Below, piece by piece: positions 44,127-51,894 of a stretch of DNA of 51,894 bases. Below the pieces are notes generated by a model, which saw nothing but the letters and a program-made list of their open reading frames with translations, had not been told where the DNA came from and did no database searches. A program made the position numbers and the translations under genes. How positions within the stretch are numbered: the first letter of the stretch is position 1; each line of letters begins with the position of its first letter. The DNA comes from Leucobacter sp. OLIS6. Its GTDB lineage: Bacteria > Actinomycetota > Actinomycetes > Actinomycetales > Microbacteriaceae. The stretch lies in the NCBI RefSeq assembly GCF_002752355.1, contig NZ_MRAV01000017.1, positions 1 through 51,894 of the forward strand, given 5' to 3'.

Positions 44127-45491
44127 GTGTCAGGCATGTTCCGTTCGCTCTCGGTGCGCAACTACCGCATCTGGTTCGGCGGCGCGCTCGTCTCGAACAT
44201 CGGCGCATGGATGCAGGCCACGGCCCAGAACTGGGTGGTGCTCACCGAGCTGACGCACACCGATGCGGTAGCGGTCGGCATCACCATGGCCCTGCAGTTC
44301 GGGCCCCAGATCCTGCTGGTGCCCGTCAGCGGCGCGGTCGCCGACCGCTTCGATCGTCGGCGGGTGCTCATGGTCACCCAGTCGCTCCTCATGCTGCTCG
44401 CCCTCGGGCTCGGGCTCCTGCTCATCTCGGGCGCGGCCGAACTCTGGATGGTCTACGGCTTCGCGCTCGCGCTCGGCACGGTCAACGCCTTCGATACGCC
44501 CGCCCGGCAGTCCTTCGTATCCGACCTCGTGGGGCCGGCGCAGCTCTCGAACGCGGTCGCGCTCAACTCGGCCTCCTTCAACTCCGCCCGGCTCATCGGG
44601 CCGGCGGTCGCGGGCCTGCTGATCGCCGTCGTCGGATCCGGGTGGGTATTCATCATCAACTCGGTCTCGTTCCTGGCAGTGCTCGGCGCGCTCTGGGCGA
44701 TCCGGCTGCCGAAGCACGACCGGCTCGGCGCGGGGTCCGGCTCCTACGGCAGCCAGCTCGCCGCGGGCTTCCGGTACGTGTGGCGCAGGCATGACCTGCT
44801 CGTGATCTTCGCCATGGTGTTCGTGATCGGCACATTCGGCATGAACTTCCCAGTCGTATCGTCGACCATGGCGGTCGAGTTCCATCGCGGCGCGGGGGAG
44901 TACGGGGTGCTCTCCTCGATCCTCGCGATCGGCTCGTTGACCGGTGCACTGCTGGCGGCGCGCAGACCCGCGGCCCGCCTCCGCGTCGTCGTCCTCTCTG
45001 CGGGCGGCTTCGGCGCGGCGAGCCTGATCGCCGCGCTGATGCCGAGCTTCTGGACCTTCGCCGCCACGCTCGTGCTGCTCGGCTTCTCCACCGCGACGCT
45101 GCTGACCACCGCCAACGGCTTCGTGCAGACCACCTCGGACCCGGCGGTGCGCGGGCGCGTGCTGTCGCTCTACTTCGCGATCCTGATGGGCGGCACGCCA
45201 ATCGGCGCACCGATCGTCGGTGCCATCGCCGACGCGTTCGGGGCGCGCTGGACGCTGGGCGTCGCCGCCATCGCGGGCGCCATCTCCTTCGGCATCGGGG
45301 TCGTGTGGCTCCTCACCGAACGGCGCCTGCGCGTGCACTACGACCGGGACCACCGCTTCCGGGTCACCCACGCCGGGCGACCCGGCCTGGGCGACGATCC
45401 CGGAGCGCAGAGCGAGACGCTGACGGCACCCATCGAGGTCCTGCGACGCGGCCGCGACGACAGCGGAGACGCCCCGCACGGAGTAGGCTGA
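44127..45491 (+). CDS. MFS transporter, MFS_3 (EntS-like) family
   Basis: A 454-residue, about 12-segment exporter. RNYRIWFGGALVSNIGAWMQ at the N-terminus and AVADRFDRRRVLM between helices 2 and 3 are MFS_3 signatures; FDTPARQSFV is also typical. Substrates of this branch include siderophores and drugs. A long hydrophilic tail (about 60 residues) follows the last helix. GTG at 44127 follows GGAGG by 11 nt; ATG at 44136 is an alternative. Confidence 0.85.
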   Translation: MSGMFRSLSVRNYRIWFGGALVSNIGAWMQATAQNWVVLTELTHTDAVAVGITMALQFGPQILLVPVSGAVADRFDRRRVLMVTQSLLMLLALGLGLLLISGAAELWMVYGFALALGTVNAFDTPARQSFVSDLVGPAQLSNAVALNSASFNSARLIGPAVAGLLIAVVGSGWVFIINSVSFLAVLGALWAIRLPKHDRLGAGSGSYGSQLAAGFRYVWRRHDLLVIFAMVFVIGTFGMNFPVVSSTMAVEFHRGAGEYGVLSSILAIGSLTGALLAARRPAARLRVVVLSAGGFGAASLIAALMPSFWTFAATLVLLGFSTATLLTTANGFVQTTSDPAVRGRVLSLYFAILMGGTPIGAPIVGAIADAFGARWTLGVAAIAGAISFGIGVVWLLTERRLRVHYDRDHRFRVTHAGRPGLGDDPGAQSETLTAPIEVLRRGRDDSGDAPHGVG

Positions 45492-45551
45492 GTGCTGTCG
45501 TGCGTCGGCGGCCGCCGCGCGCTCAGCATCATTCGTGGAGCCTGATACATC

Positions 45552-47072
45552 GTGAGTGACTTCCTGTCCAGCCAGACCCGCACCGAGACTGATTCTCTCG
45601 GCAGCATGGAGATCCCGGCCTCGGCCTATTGGGGGGTGCACACCGCGCGAGCGCACGTGAACTTCCCGATCTCGCGCCGACCGATCTCGGTCTACCCCGA
45701 CTTCGTGCGCGCGTTCGCGTGCGTGAAGCAGGCGGCGGCGCGCGCCAACCTCGAGATCGGCGCGCTCGACGAGCAGCGCGCGACCCTCATCGACCGCGCT
45801 TGCGAAGAGGTCAAGACGGGCATGCTGCTCGACCAGTTCGTGGTGGGCGTGGTGCAGGGCGGTGCCGGCACCTCGACCAACATGAACGCGAACGAGGTCA
45901 TCACCAACCGGGCGCTCGAGCTCGCGGGTCATCAGAAGGGCGACTACTCGTTCATCAACCCGAACGACCACACCAACCGCTCGCAGTCGACCAACGACAC
46001 CTACCCGACCGCGATCAAGATCGCGCTCGCGTTCTCGCTGCAGAGCCTGCTCGAGGAGCTCTCGCTGCTCGCCGAGTCGTTCGCCGCCAAGGGCCGCGAG
46101 TTCTCGCACATCATCAAGGTCGGCCGCACGCAGCTGCAGGACGCCGTCCCCATGACCCTCGGCCAGGAGTTCAACGCCTTCGCCGTCACCCTTCGCGAAG
46201 ACATCGAGCGCCTCCGCGAGGCCGTCTCGCTGCTCGGCGAGGTCAACATGGGTGCCACCGCCATCGGTACGGGCATCAACGCGCCGCGCGGCTACAAGGA
46301 GTCGGTCATCCGGCACCTGCGCGAGATCACCGGTCTCGACCTCGTCACCGCGGGCGACCTCGTCGAGTCCACCAGCGACACCGGCGTGTTCATCACCTTC
46401 TCGGGTGCGCTCAAGCGCAGCGCCCTCAAGCTCTCCAAGATCTCCAACGACCTGCGCCTGCTCTCGTCGGGCCCGCAGGCGGGCCTCGGCGAGATCAACC
46501 TGCCGGCCCGCCAGGCCGGTTCCTCGATCATGCCGGGCAAGGTCAACCCCGTGATCCCCGAGGCCGTCTCGCAGGTGGCCTACTCGGTCGCCGGCGCCGA
46601 CGTCACCGTCTCGATGGCGGTCGAGGCGGGCCAGCTGCAGCTGAACGCCTTCGAGCCGATCATCGCGCACTCGCTGTTCCAGTCGATCACCTGGCTCGAG
46701 CGCGCCTGCCAGACGCTGCGCGTCAACTGCGTCGACGGCATCACCGCGAACGAGGAGCGTCTGGCAGACACCGTCGCACGTTCGGTGACCGTCATCACCG
46801 CGCTCGCTCCCGTCATCGGCTACGCCGAGGCCGCGAAGCTCGCGAAGCAGGCGCTCGCCACCAACGAGAAGGTCTCCGATCTCGTCATCACGGCCGGCCT
46901 GCTCGACCAGGCGCAGCTCGACGAGATCCTGCAGCCGGCGAAGCTCGCCGGCCTGGCGCCCGACACCGGGGTCATCGACATCCCCAAGCAGGTGCTGCCG
47001 GACGCCGCGGGCGAGGCTCCCGAGACCGTCGAAGCCGGCGCGCAGACCGCTGCGCCGAAGGGCAGCGACTGA
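45552..47072 (+). CDS. aspA: Aspartate ammonia-lyase
   Basis: A 506-residue fumarase/aspartase superfamily enzyme. GSSIMPGKVNP (323-333) is the mobile catalytic loop; TSTNMNANEV and NDHTNRSQSTNDTYP are substrate-binding regions typical of aspartase rather than fumarase. It converts aspartate to fumarate and ammonia. An Ala/Glu-rich tail of about 30 residues extends beyond the fold. GTG start with a weak GGAG 11 nt upstream. Confidence 0.93.
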   Translation: MSDFLSSQTRTETDSLGSMEIPASAYWGVHTARAHVNFPISRRPISVYPDFVRAFACVKQAAARANLEIGALDEQRATLIDRACEEVKTGMLLDQFVVGVVQGGAGTSTNMNANEVITNRALELAGHQKGDYSFINPNDHTNRSQSTNDTYPTAIKIALAFSLQSLLEELSLLAESFAAKGREFSHIIKVGRTQLQDAVPMTLGQEFNAFAVTLREDIERLREAVSLLGEVNMGATAIGTGINAPRGYKESVIRHLREITGLDLVTAGDLVESTSDTGVFITFSGALKRSALKLSKISNDLRLLSSGPQAGLGEINLPARQAGSSIMPGKVNPVIPEAVSQVAYSVAGADVTVSMAVEAGQLQLNAFEPIIAHSLFQSITWLERACQTLRVNCVDGITANEERLADTVARSVTVITALAPVIGYAEAAKLAKQALATNEKVSDLVITAGLLDQAQLDEILQPAKLAGLAPDTGVIDIPKQVLPDAAGEAPETVEAGAQTAAPKGSD

Positions 47073-47091
47073 CCGTCGGTTCCACCGATTC

Positions 47092-47137
47092 AACGGGGCG
47101 GGCGGCAGGATCCTCGGATCCTGCCGCCCGCCCCGTT
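47092..47137. terminator. 22-bp perfect hairpin after aspA
   Basis: Arms 47092-47113 and 47116-47137 are exact complements with almost no loop, so the tip must open. It starts 19 nt after the aspA stop. Confidence 0.75.
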
Positions 47138-47173
47138 CGCATCCGAGCGCTGCGCCGCGTCGCCGGGATACGG

Positions 47174-47209
47174 AACGCCCGTTCGCATCCGAGGATGCGA
47201 ACGGGCGTT
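47174..47209. terminator. Second, 17-bp perfect hairpin facing the FAH gene
   Basis: Arms 47174-47190 and 47193-47209 are exact complements. It lies 19 nt beyond the stop of the convergent FAH-family gene. It shares CGTTCGCATCCGAG with the flank of the first hairpin. Confidence 0.75.
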
Positions 47210-47228
47210 GCGGTGGCGGTTGCGCGGC

Positions 47229-48107
47229 TTACTCGGGGAGGACGCAGTGCGAGGTGAGCGCGCCGATGCCCTCGATGGTCACGGTCACGTCGGTGCCGGG
47301 CCGCAGGTACAGCGGGGGCTTGCGCGAGCGGCCGGCGCCACCGGGGGAGCCGGTCGAGATGAGCGTGCCGGGCAGCAGGGTCAGCTCCTGCGACAGCGTC
47401 GAGATGAGCTGTGCGACGGTGCGGATCATGAAGCCGGTGGTCGAGTCCTGCACGCGCAGGCCGTCGACGTCGGTGGTGATGTGCAGCGCCTGCGGGTCGG
47501 GGATCTCGTCGGCGGTGACGACGACGGGACCGACGGGGGTGAAGCCGTCGAACGACTTGCAGCGCGACCACTGGGGCTCGCGGAACTGGATGTCGCGGGC
47601 CGTGATGTCGTTGATGACGGTGTAGCCGAACACCGAGTCGAGCGCCTCCTCGACGGACGCGTTCTTGGTGGTCTTGCCGATGATCACACCGAGCTCGCCC
47701 TCGTAGTCGACCTCGTCGCTGATGGCGGGGGGCAGCGGGACCTGACCCTCGTGCGCACCCAGCGAGTTCGGGAACAGCGAGAACAGCACGGGGCCGGAGT
47801 CGTTGTCGAGGCTCAGTTCGCTCGCGTGCTCGTCGTAGTTGAGTCCGACGGCCAGCACGATGGGGGGCGCGATGACGGCGGGCGCATAGCTCGCGGAGTC
47901 GATCGCGTAGCCCGCATCGGCGCTCAGCGCCTCGGCTGCGGCGCGCACCCGCTCCAGCGCCTCGGGACCTTCCGCGATGAGATCGCCGAGGCTCGTCGCA
48001 CTGCTGCCGAGCTCGCGCACCGGAACCCCGCGGTCCTCGCGTACGAGCACCAGCTCGGGGTCGGAACCGGCGGGGGACTCAGCGGGGATGAGATGTGCGA
48101 ACTTCAC
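47229..48107 (-). CDS. Fumarylacetoacetate hydrolase family protein
   Basis: A 292-residue FAH-fold enzyme. Metal ligands lie in DEVDYEGELGVIIGK; STGSPGGAGRSRKPPLYL and the closing VEIEGIG-like TVTIEGIG are family motifs. Members hydrolyse, decarboxylate or hydrate acylpyruvates and hydroxylated keto acids; the substrate is not determined. The GTG start has no usable Shine-Dalgarno spacing, but TAGCCT ends 6 nt upstream (leaderless). Confidence 0.9.
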   Translation of the reverse strand: MKFAHLIPAESPAGSDPELVLVREDRGVPVRELGSSATSLGDLIAEGPEALERVRAAAEALSADAGYAIDSASYAPAVIAPPIVLAVGLNYDEHASELSLDNDSGPVLFSLFPNSLGAHEGQVPLPPAISDEVDYEGELGVIIGKTTKNASVEEALDSVFGYTVINDITARDIQFREPQWSRCKSFDGFTPVGPVVVTADEIPDPQALHITTDVDGLRVQDSTTGFMIRTVAQLISTLSQELTLLPGTLISTGSPGGAGRSRKPPLYLRPGTDVTVTIEGIGALTSHCVLPE

Positions 48108-48255
48108 CCCTCCAGGCTAGGGCATAGCGGCCCGATCCATGTCTCCGCGCGCACGACTCGGTCATTCGATGGTGGGTATCCTCGCGCGTCGGGCCCCCGG
48201 TTTCGTCGGCACCCCTCAGTTGCACGGATCCGGGAGACGAGACCACGATGGACCC

Positions 48256-49716
48256 ATGAGCGGAACGAATGCGCGATCGGGCCTCGACGCGGAGCTGAGC
48301 GGCTTGCTCGGCGAGCACTGGATCACCGACCCCGATGCCCTCGAGGCGCTGCGCGGGGACCGGAGCGGCCTGATCGCGGAGGGCCGGGGGATCGGGCTCG
48401 CGGAGCCCGCGGACACGGAGCAGGTCGCGGCGGTGCTGCGGATCGCGGCTGCGCACGGGGTCCCGGTCGTGCCGCGGGGTGCGGGCACCGGTCTCGCCGG
48501 CGGCGGGGTCGTCGGTGCGGGACGCATCGCCCTGTCGACGGCGCGCATGACCGCGATCCGCGAGATCAACCCGGTCGACCAGGTCGCCGTCGTCGGCGCC
48601 GGCGTGATCAACGCCGAACTGGACCGAGCGGCGCGCGAGCACGGCTTGCGGTACGCGCCGGATCCCGCGAGCCGCGCGATCTCGACGATCGGCGGCAACA
48701 TCGCGACGAACGCCGGCGGCCTGCTCTGCGCGAAGTACGGGGTGACCCGCGAGGCCGTGCTCGGCCTGACCGCGGTGCTGGCCGACGGCAGGATCCTGCG
48801 TACCGGACGCCGGAGCGTGAAGGGGGTCACCGGCTACGACCTGACCGCGCTGCTCGTCGGGTCGGAGGGCACCCTCGGCGTCATCACGGAGGCGACGGTG
48901 CGCCTGATCCCGCGGCCGGACGTGGAGCCGGTCACCGTCGGAGCGGTCCTGCCGGATCTCGCAGGAGCGCTCGAGCTGTGCCAGGAGCTGCAGGCGGCCG
49001 GGCAGCGGCCGGCGCTGCTCGAGATCATGGACGTCCGCTCGCTCGCGGCGGTGACCGCGTACCTGCCGGAGGCCGATCGGCCCGGCCCGTTCGCCGGGCC
49101 GATCGGCGCCGGGTCGGCTGCCGTCATCGTCCAGTGGGACGCGGAGGGCGCAGGGGAGGCGGCGGCGCGCGCGGTGCGGCTCGTCGAGGTGGCGGGTGGG
49201 CGGGCGATCCGCTGCGACGAAGAGGCGGGCGGAGAGCAGGTGCTCGGTGTCCGGCGCGCGATGAACCCGGCGCTGCCGAACGGCACCGACGTGCTGATCG
49301 AGGACGTCTGCGTGCCGCGTTCGAAGCTCGCCGAGATGTACGCGGCGATCGCCCGGATCGAGGCCGAGACGGGGATCGAGATCCCGACGGCGGGGCACGC
49401 GGCCGACGGCAACCTGCATCCGCACCTGTCCGTGCGCTCCGAGGATCGCACCCCGGGCGGCGAGATCCCCGAGCGGGTCTGGGACGCGGCCGCGCGCGTG
49501 TTCCGGGCTGCGCTCGACCTGGGCGGCACCCTCACCGGCGAGCACGGCATCGGCGTGCTGAAGGCGCGCTGGCTGCGCGACGAGCTCGGGGACGAGTCGT
49601 TCGCGCTGCAGCAGGGGATCCGGCAGCTGTTCGATCCGCGGGGGCAGTTGAACCCGGACGCGGTGTTCGTCGAAGGCGGTTCCGGTGCGAACGCGAATGG
49701 TGACACGGTTCCCTGA
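48256..49716 (+). CDS. FAD-linked oxidase, GlcD / D-lactate dehydrogenase-like
   Basis: A 486-residue VAO-family oxidoreductase. PRGAGTGLAGG and STIGGNIATNAGGL bind FAD; HAADGNLHPHL and GEHGIGVLK bind metal and the 2-hydroxyacid. It should oxidise glycolate, D-lactate or a related 2-hydroxyacid. The ATG at 48256 has no clear ribosome binding site. It is divergent from the FAH gene across 148 bp. Confidence 0.9.
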   Translation: MSGTNARSGLDAELSGLLGEHWITDPDALEALRGDRSGLIAEGRGIGLAEPADTEQVAAVLRIAAAHGVPVVPRGAGTGLAGGGVVGAGRIALSTARMTAIREINPVDQVAVVGAGVINAELDRAAREHGLRYAPDPASRAISTIGGNIATNAGGLLCAKYGVTREAVLGLTAVLADGRILRTGRRSVKGVTGYDLTALLVGSEGTLGVITEATVRLIPRPDVEPVTVGAVLPDLAGALELCQELQAAGQRPALLEIMDVRSLAAVTAYLPEADRPGPFAGPIGAGSAAVIVQWDAEGAGEAAARAVRLVEVAGGRAIRCDEEAGGEQVLGVRRAMNPALPNGTDVLIEDVCVPRSKLAEMYAAIARIEAETGIEIPTAGHAADGNLHPHLSVRSEDRTPGGEIPERVWDAAARVFRAALDLGGTLTGEHGIGVLKARWLRDELGDESFALQQGIRQLFDPRGQLNPDAVFVEGGSGANANGDTVP

Positions 49717-49763
49717 GAGCGAACGCGGTGCCGAGCGAGCCTCGGACCCGCAACAATGGAGTC

Positions 49764-50135
49764 ATGACTGAATCATCGCTGTCGAAGCCCGAGATCGAGT
49801 TCCCCGAGGGCCCCGCTCCCACCGAGCTGCAGATCGTCGACGTCGTCGAGGGATCCGGCGAGGAAGCGCTCGCGAGCTCGACCGTCAACGTCCACTACCT
49901 CGGCGTCGAGTTCGAGTCCGGCGAGGAGTTCGACTCCTCGTGGGGCCGCGGCGAGTCCATCAACTTCCCCCTGCGCTCCCTGATCCAGGGCTGGCAGGTC
50001 GGAATCCCCGGTATGAAGGTCGGCGGCCGTCGCAAGCTCATCGTGCCCCCGGCGCAGGCCTACGGCGCAGCCGGTGCGCACCCCCTCGCGGGCAAGACCC
50101 TCATCTTCGTGATCGACCTGCTCGGCGTCAGCTGA
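49764..50135 (+). CDS. FKBP-type peptidyl-prolyl cis-trans isomerase
   Basis: A 123-residue single FKBP domain with no signal peptide, so cytoplasmic. VNVHYLGVEFESGEEFDSSW, GIPGMKVGGRRKLIVPP and AYG are the active-site segments. It catalyses proline isomerisation in protein folding. AACAAT ends 6 nt before the ATG. Confidence 0.95.
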   Translation: MTESSLSKPEIEFPEGPAPTELQIVDVVEGSGEEALASSTVNVHYLGVEFESGEEFDSSWGRGESINFPLRSLIQGWQVGIPGMKVGGRRKLIVPPAQAYGAAGAHPLAGKTLIFVIDLLGVS

Positions 50136-50163
50136 CCCCGGCGCGCTCGCGCATCGAACATTC

Positions 50164-50197
50164 GAAGCCCCCGATTCCCACAGGAATCGGGGGCTTC
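50164..50197 (+). terminator. Terminator hairpin after the FKBP gene
   Basis: Perfect 15-bp stem (50164-50178 with 50183-50197) and a 4-nt loop, 28 nt after the stop. Only a weak pyrimidine run follows. Confidence 0.8.
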
Positions 50198-50258
50198 CTC
50201 GGTTGCCTGGTAACGTCGTTCCCTGGAGATTCGCAGCTTTCACTGCACGAAGGGACGC

Positions 50259-51692
50259 ATGGTGGCAGCAGAGCAGACGACCGAGGCACGGAGCTGGGTC
50301 GATCGGTACTTCGAGATCAGTGAGCGCGGCTCGACCATCGGGCGCGAGGTGCGCGGCGGGCTCGTGACGTTCGTCACGATGGCCTACATCGTGATCCTCA
50401 ACCCGATCATCCTGTCGGGCAGCGCCGACATCGCCGGCGACAAGCTTCCGTTCGCGTCCGTGAGCGCCGTCACAGCGCTCACCGCTGGCGTCATGACGAT
50501 CCTCTTCGGCATCGTCTCGCGTATGCCCTTCGGCTTCGCCGCGGGCCTCGGCATCAACGCCTTCCTCGCCTTCTCGGTCGTGGGTCAGGTCACCTGGCCC
50601 GAGGCGATGGCGCTCGTCATCATCAACGGCGTGCTCATCGTGCTGCTGGCCGCGACCGGCCTGCGTCGCATGATCTTCGACGCAGTCCCCGTGCAGCTCA
50701 AGCTCGCGATCACCGTCGGCATCGGTCTCTTCATCGCCTTCATCGGCTTCGTCAACGCGGGCTTCGTGACGGCCACCGGTGCGGCTTCGCCGCCCGTCGG
50801 TCTCGGCGTCGGCGGATCGGTCGGCACGATCCCGACCGTCATCTTCGTCTTCACGCTCGTGCTCACGGGCATCCTCGTTGCGCGCAAGGTCAAGGGCGGC
50901 CTCCTCATCGGCCTCGTCAGCGGCACGGTCGTCGCCGTGATCGTCGAGGCGATCTGGCACCTCGGCTCCGCGCAGGAGAACAAGGGCGGCTGGGGACTCA
51001 CCGTGCCCGCGCTCTCGGGCGCACCGTTCAGCGTGCCCGACCTGAGCCTGTTCGGTGCGGTCAGCTTCGACTTCGGCAAGGTCAGCATGGTCACCGTGGT
51101 CATGCTCGTCTTCACGCTGCTGTTCACCAACTTCTTCGATGCGATGGGCACCATGACGGGCCTGTCCCGCGAGGCTGGCCTGGCCGACGAGAAGGGCAAC
51201 TTCCCGCGCCTCAAGTCCGCGCTGGTGGTCGAAGGCGTCGGCGCGATCGCCGGCGGCTTCACCTCGTCCTCCTCGAACACCGTGTTCATCGAGTCGGGCG
51301 CCGGCATCGGCGAGGGCGCGCGCACGGGCTTCGCGAACATCGTCACCGGTGGCGTGTTCCTGCTTGCCATGTTCTTCACGCCCCTGACGCAGATCGTGCC
51401 GACCGAGGTCGCCGCGGCCGCGCTCGTCATCGTGGGCGCGCTGATGATGGCGCAGATCGCGCACATCGACCTCACCGACTTCCGCGTGCTGCTGCCGGTG
51501 TTCCTCACGGCGGCGGTCATGCCGCTGACCTACTCGATCGCGAACGGCATCGGCGCGGGCTTCGTCTCGTGGGTGCTCGTCCACGCGTTCTCGGGTAAGG
51601 CCAAGCAGGTGCACTGGCTGCTCTGGATCGTCGCCGCCGGCTTCATGGTGTTCTTCGCCCGCGGCCCCATCGAGGCGCTGCTCGGGGCGTAG
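50259..51692 (+). CDS. NCS2/AzgA-type adenine/guanine permease
   Basis: A 477-residue purine transporter with about 12-13 membrane segments. TFVTMAYIVILNPIIL at the start, AAGLGINAFLAF, the substrate loop NFFDAMGTMTGLSREAGL and the TSSSSNTVFIESGAG motif identify the AzgA branch. It imports hypoxanthine, adenine or guanine with protons. AAGGGA lies 3 nt before the ATG and 6 nt before an in-frame GTG at 50262, which may be the true start. Confidence 0.92.
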   Translation: MVAAEQTTEARSWVDRYFEISERGSTIGREVRGGLVTFVTMAYIVILNPIILSGSADIAGDKLPFASVSAVTALTAGVMTILFGIVSRMPFGFAAGLGINAFLAFSVVGQVTWPEAMALVIINGVLIVLLAATGLRRMIFDAVPVQLKLAITVGIGLFIAFIGFVNAGFVTATGAASPPVGLGVGGSVGTIPTVIFVFTLVLTGILVARKVKGGLLIGLVSGTVVAVIVEAIWHLGSAQENKGGWGLTVPALSGAPFSVPDLSLFGAVSFDFGKVSMVTVVMLVFTLLFTNFFDAMGTMTGLSREAGLADEKGNFPRLKSALVVEGVGAIAGGFTSSSSNTVFIESGAGIGEGARTGFANIVTGGVFLLAMFFTPLTQIVPTEVAAAALVIVGALMMAQIAHIDLTDFRVLLPVFLTAAVMPLTYSIANGIGAGFVSWVLVHAFSGKAKQVHWLLWIVAAGFMVFFARGPIEALLGA

Positions 51693-51719
51693 CCCCTCCT
51701 GCGGCTCCGCGCGAGTCGC

Positions 51720-51765
51720 GCCAGCCGCGCGCTGCGCCAGTCGTGCCAGCCGCGCGCTGCGCCAG
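51720..51765. repeat. 21-bp direct repeat
   Basis: Two exact 21-bp copies starting GCCAGCCGCGCGCTGCGCC at 51720-51740 and 51745-51765, period 25 bp, with partial matches on both sides. Downstream of the purine permease. Confidence 0.75.
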
Positions 51766-51770
51766 CCGCA

Positions 51771-51834
51771 AAACACCGCGTCCCCTGCGAAACACCCGGT
51801 TGCAACCGGGAGTCTCGCAGGGGACGCGGTGTTT
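51771..51834. terminator. Nested hairpin after the purine permease
   Basis: Outer perfect 20-bp stem (51771-51790 with 51815-51834) encloses a fully palindromic 16-mer, CCCGGTTGCAACCGGG (51795-51810). The outer stem begins AAACACC and ends GGTGTTT, so it works in both directions. Confidence 0.8.
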
Positions 51835-51894
51835 CGCCTGTCTCTCACACCCATCTGACGCTGCCGCCGGCACAACCGGTGTCGCCTCAGGTGG

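Noticed and set aside
51693..51894. Small gene on the minus strand at the right edge
   Set aside because: The open frames cross a 21-bp direct repeat and a perfect nested hairpin and have no start signal or recognisable product.

Overview
This is a GC-rich chromosomal window from an actinobacterium, most likely a member of the Microbacteriaceae (Leucobacter or a close relative). The assignment is inferred from gene order, base composition and a DtxR-type iron box; it was not checked against a database. I count 40 protein genes and 2 tRNA genes. Most of the window is ordinary housekeeping chromosome. No phage, insertion sequence, CRISPR array, rRNA or origin was seen.

Layout. 1-8,100 holds catabolic and regulatory genes: a glutaryl-CoA dehydrogenase-like enzyme, two tandem paralogous CycA-type amino acid permeases, a PLP-dependent Orn/Lys/Arg decarboxylase, a divergent LysR regulator and a TetR regulator. 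8,174-10,180 encodes an amidase-signature enzyme with an extra C-terminal domain. 10,250-15,190 is the most distinctive part: a DtxR/IdeR-like iron box and promoter precede two genes for secreted proteins. The first is a histidine-rich protein of unknown family. The second has seven FG-GAP repeats followed by about four Ig-like domains. 15,290-22,191 carries a MarR regulator, tRNA-Gln(UUG), glmU-prs, gnd and rplY-pth; mfd follows directly. After a lipoprotein candidate and mazG come hisS, eno, a DivIC/FtsB-like gene, a DUF501 gene and ndh (27,800-33,120).

33,200-37,620 has a membrane methyltransferase, and a RamB-type regulator divergent from PEP carboxykinase, which links acyl/acetate status to gluconeogenesis. 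37,814-39,700 has a tRNA-Leu(UAA) with a class I (short) variable loop, and a MerR regulator with a HEAT tail translationally overlapped with a second HEAT protein. That pair has a textbook MerR promoter (dyad inside a 19-bp spacer). The rest includes a PLP fold-III enzyme overlapping an aldonolactone oxidase, LemA, HtpX, an MFS exporter, aspartase, an FAH-family enzyme, a GlcD-like oxidase, an FKBP isomerase and an NCS2 purine permease.

Two themes run through the window. Many genes lack a Shine-Dalgarno and instead have a -10-like hexamer ending 6-7 nt before the start codon, which suggests leaderless mRNAs. Many gene ends carry long perfect or nested inverted repeats, often without a T tract. 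The best candidate for an undescribed system is the iron-box-controlled secreted pair at 10,298-15,186; the MerR/HEAT module is second.
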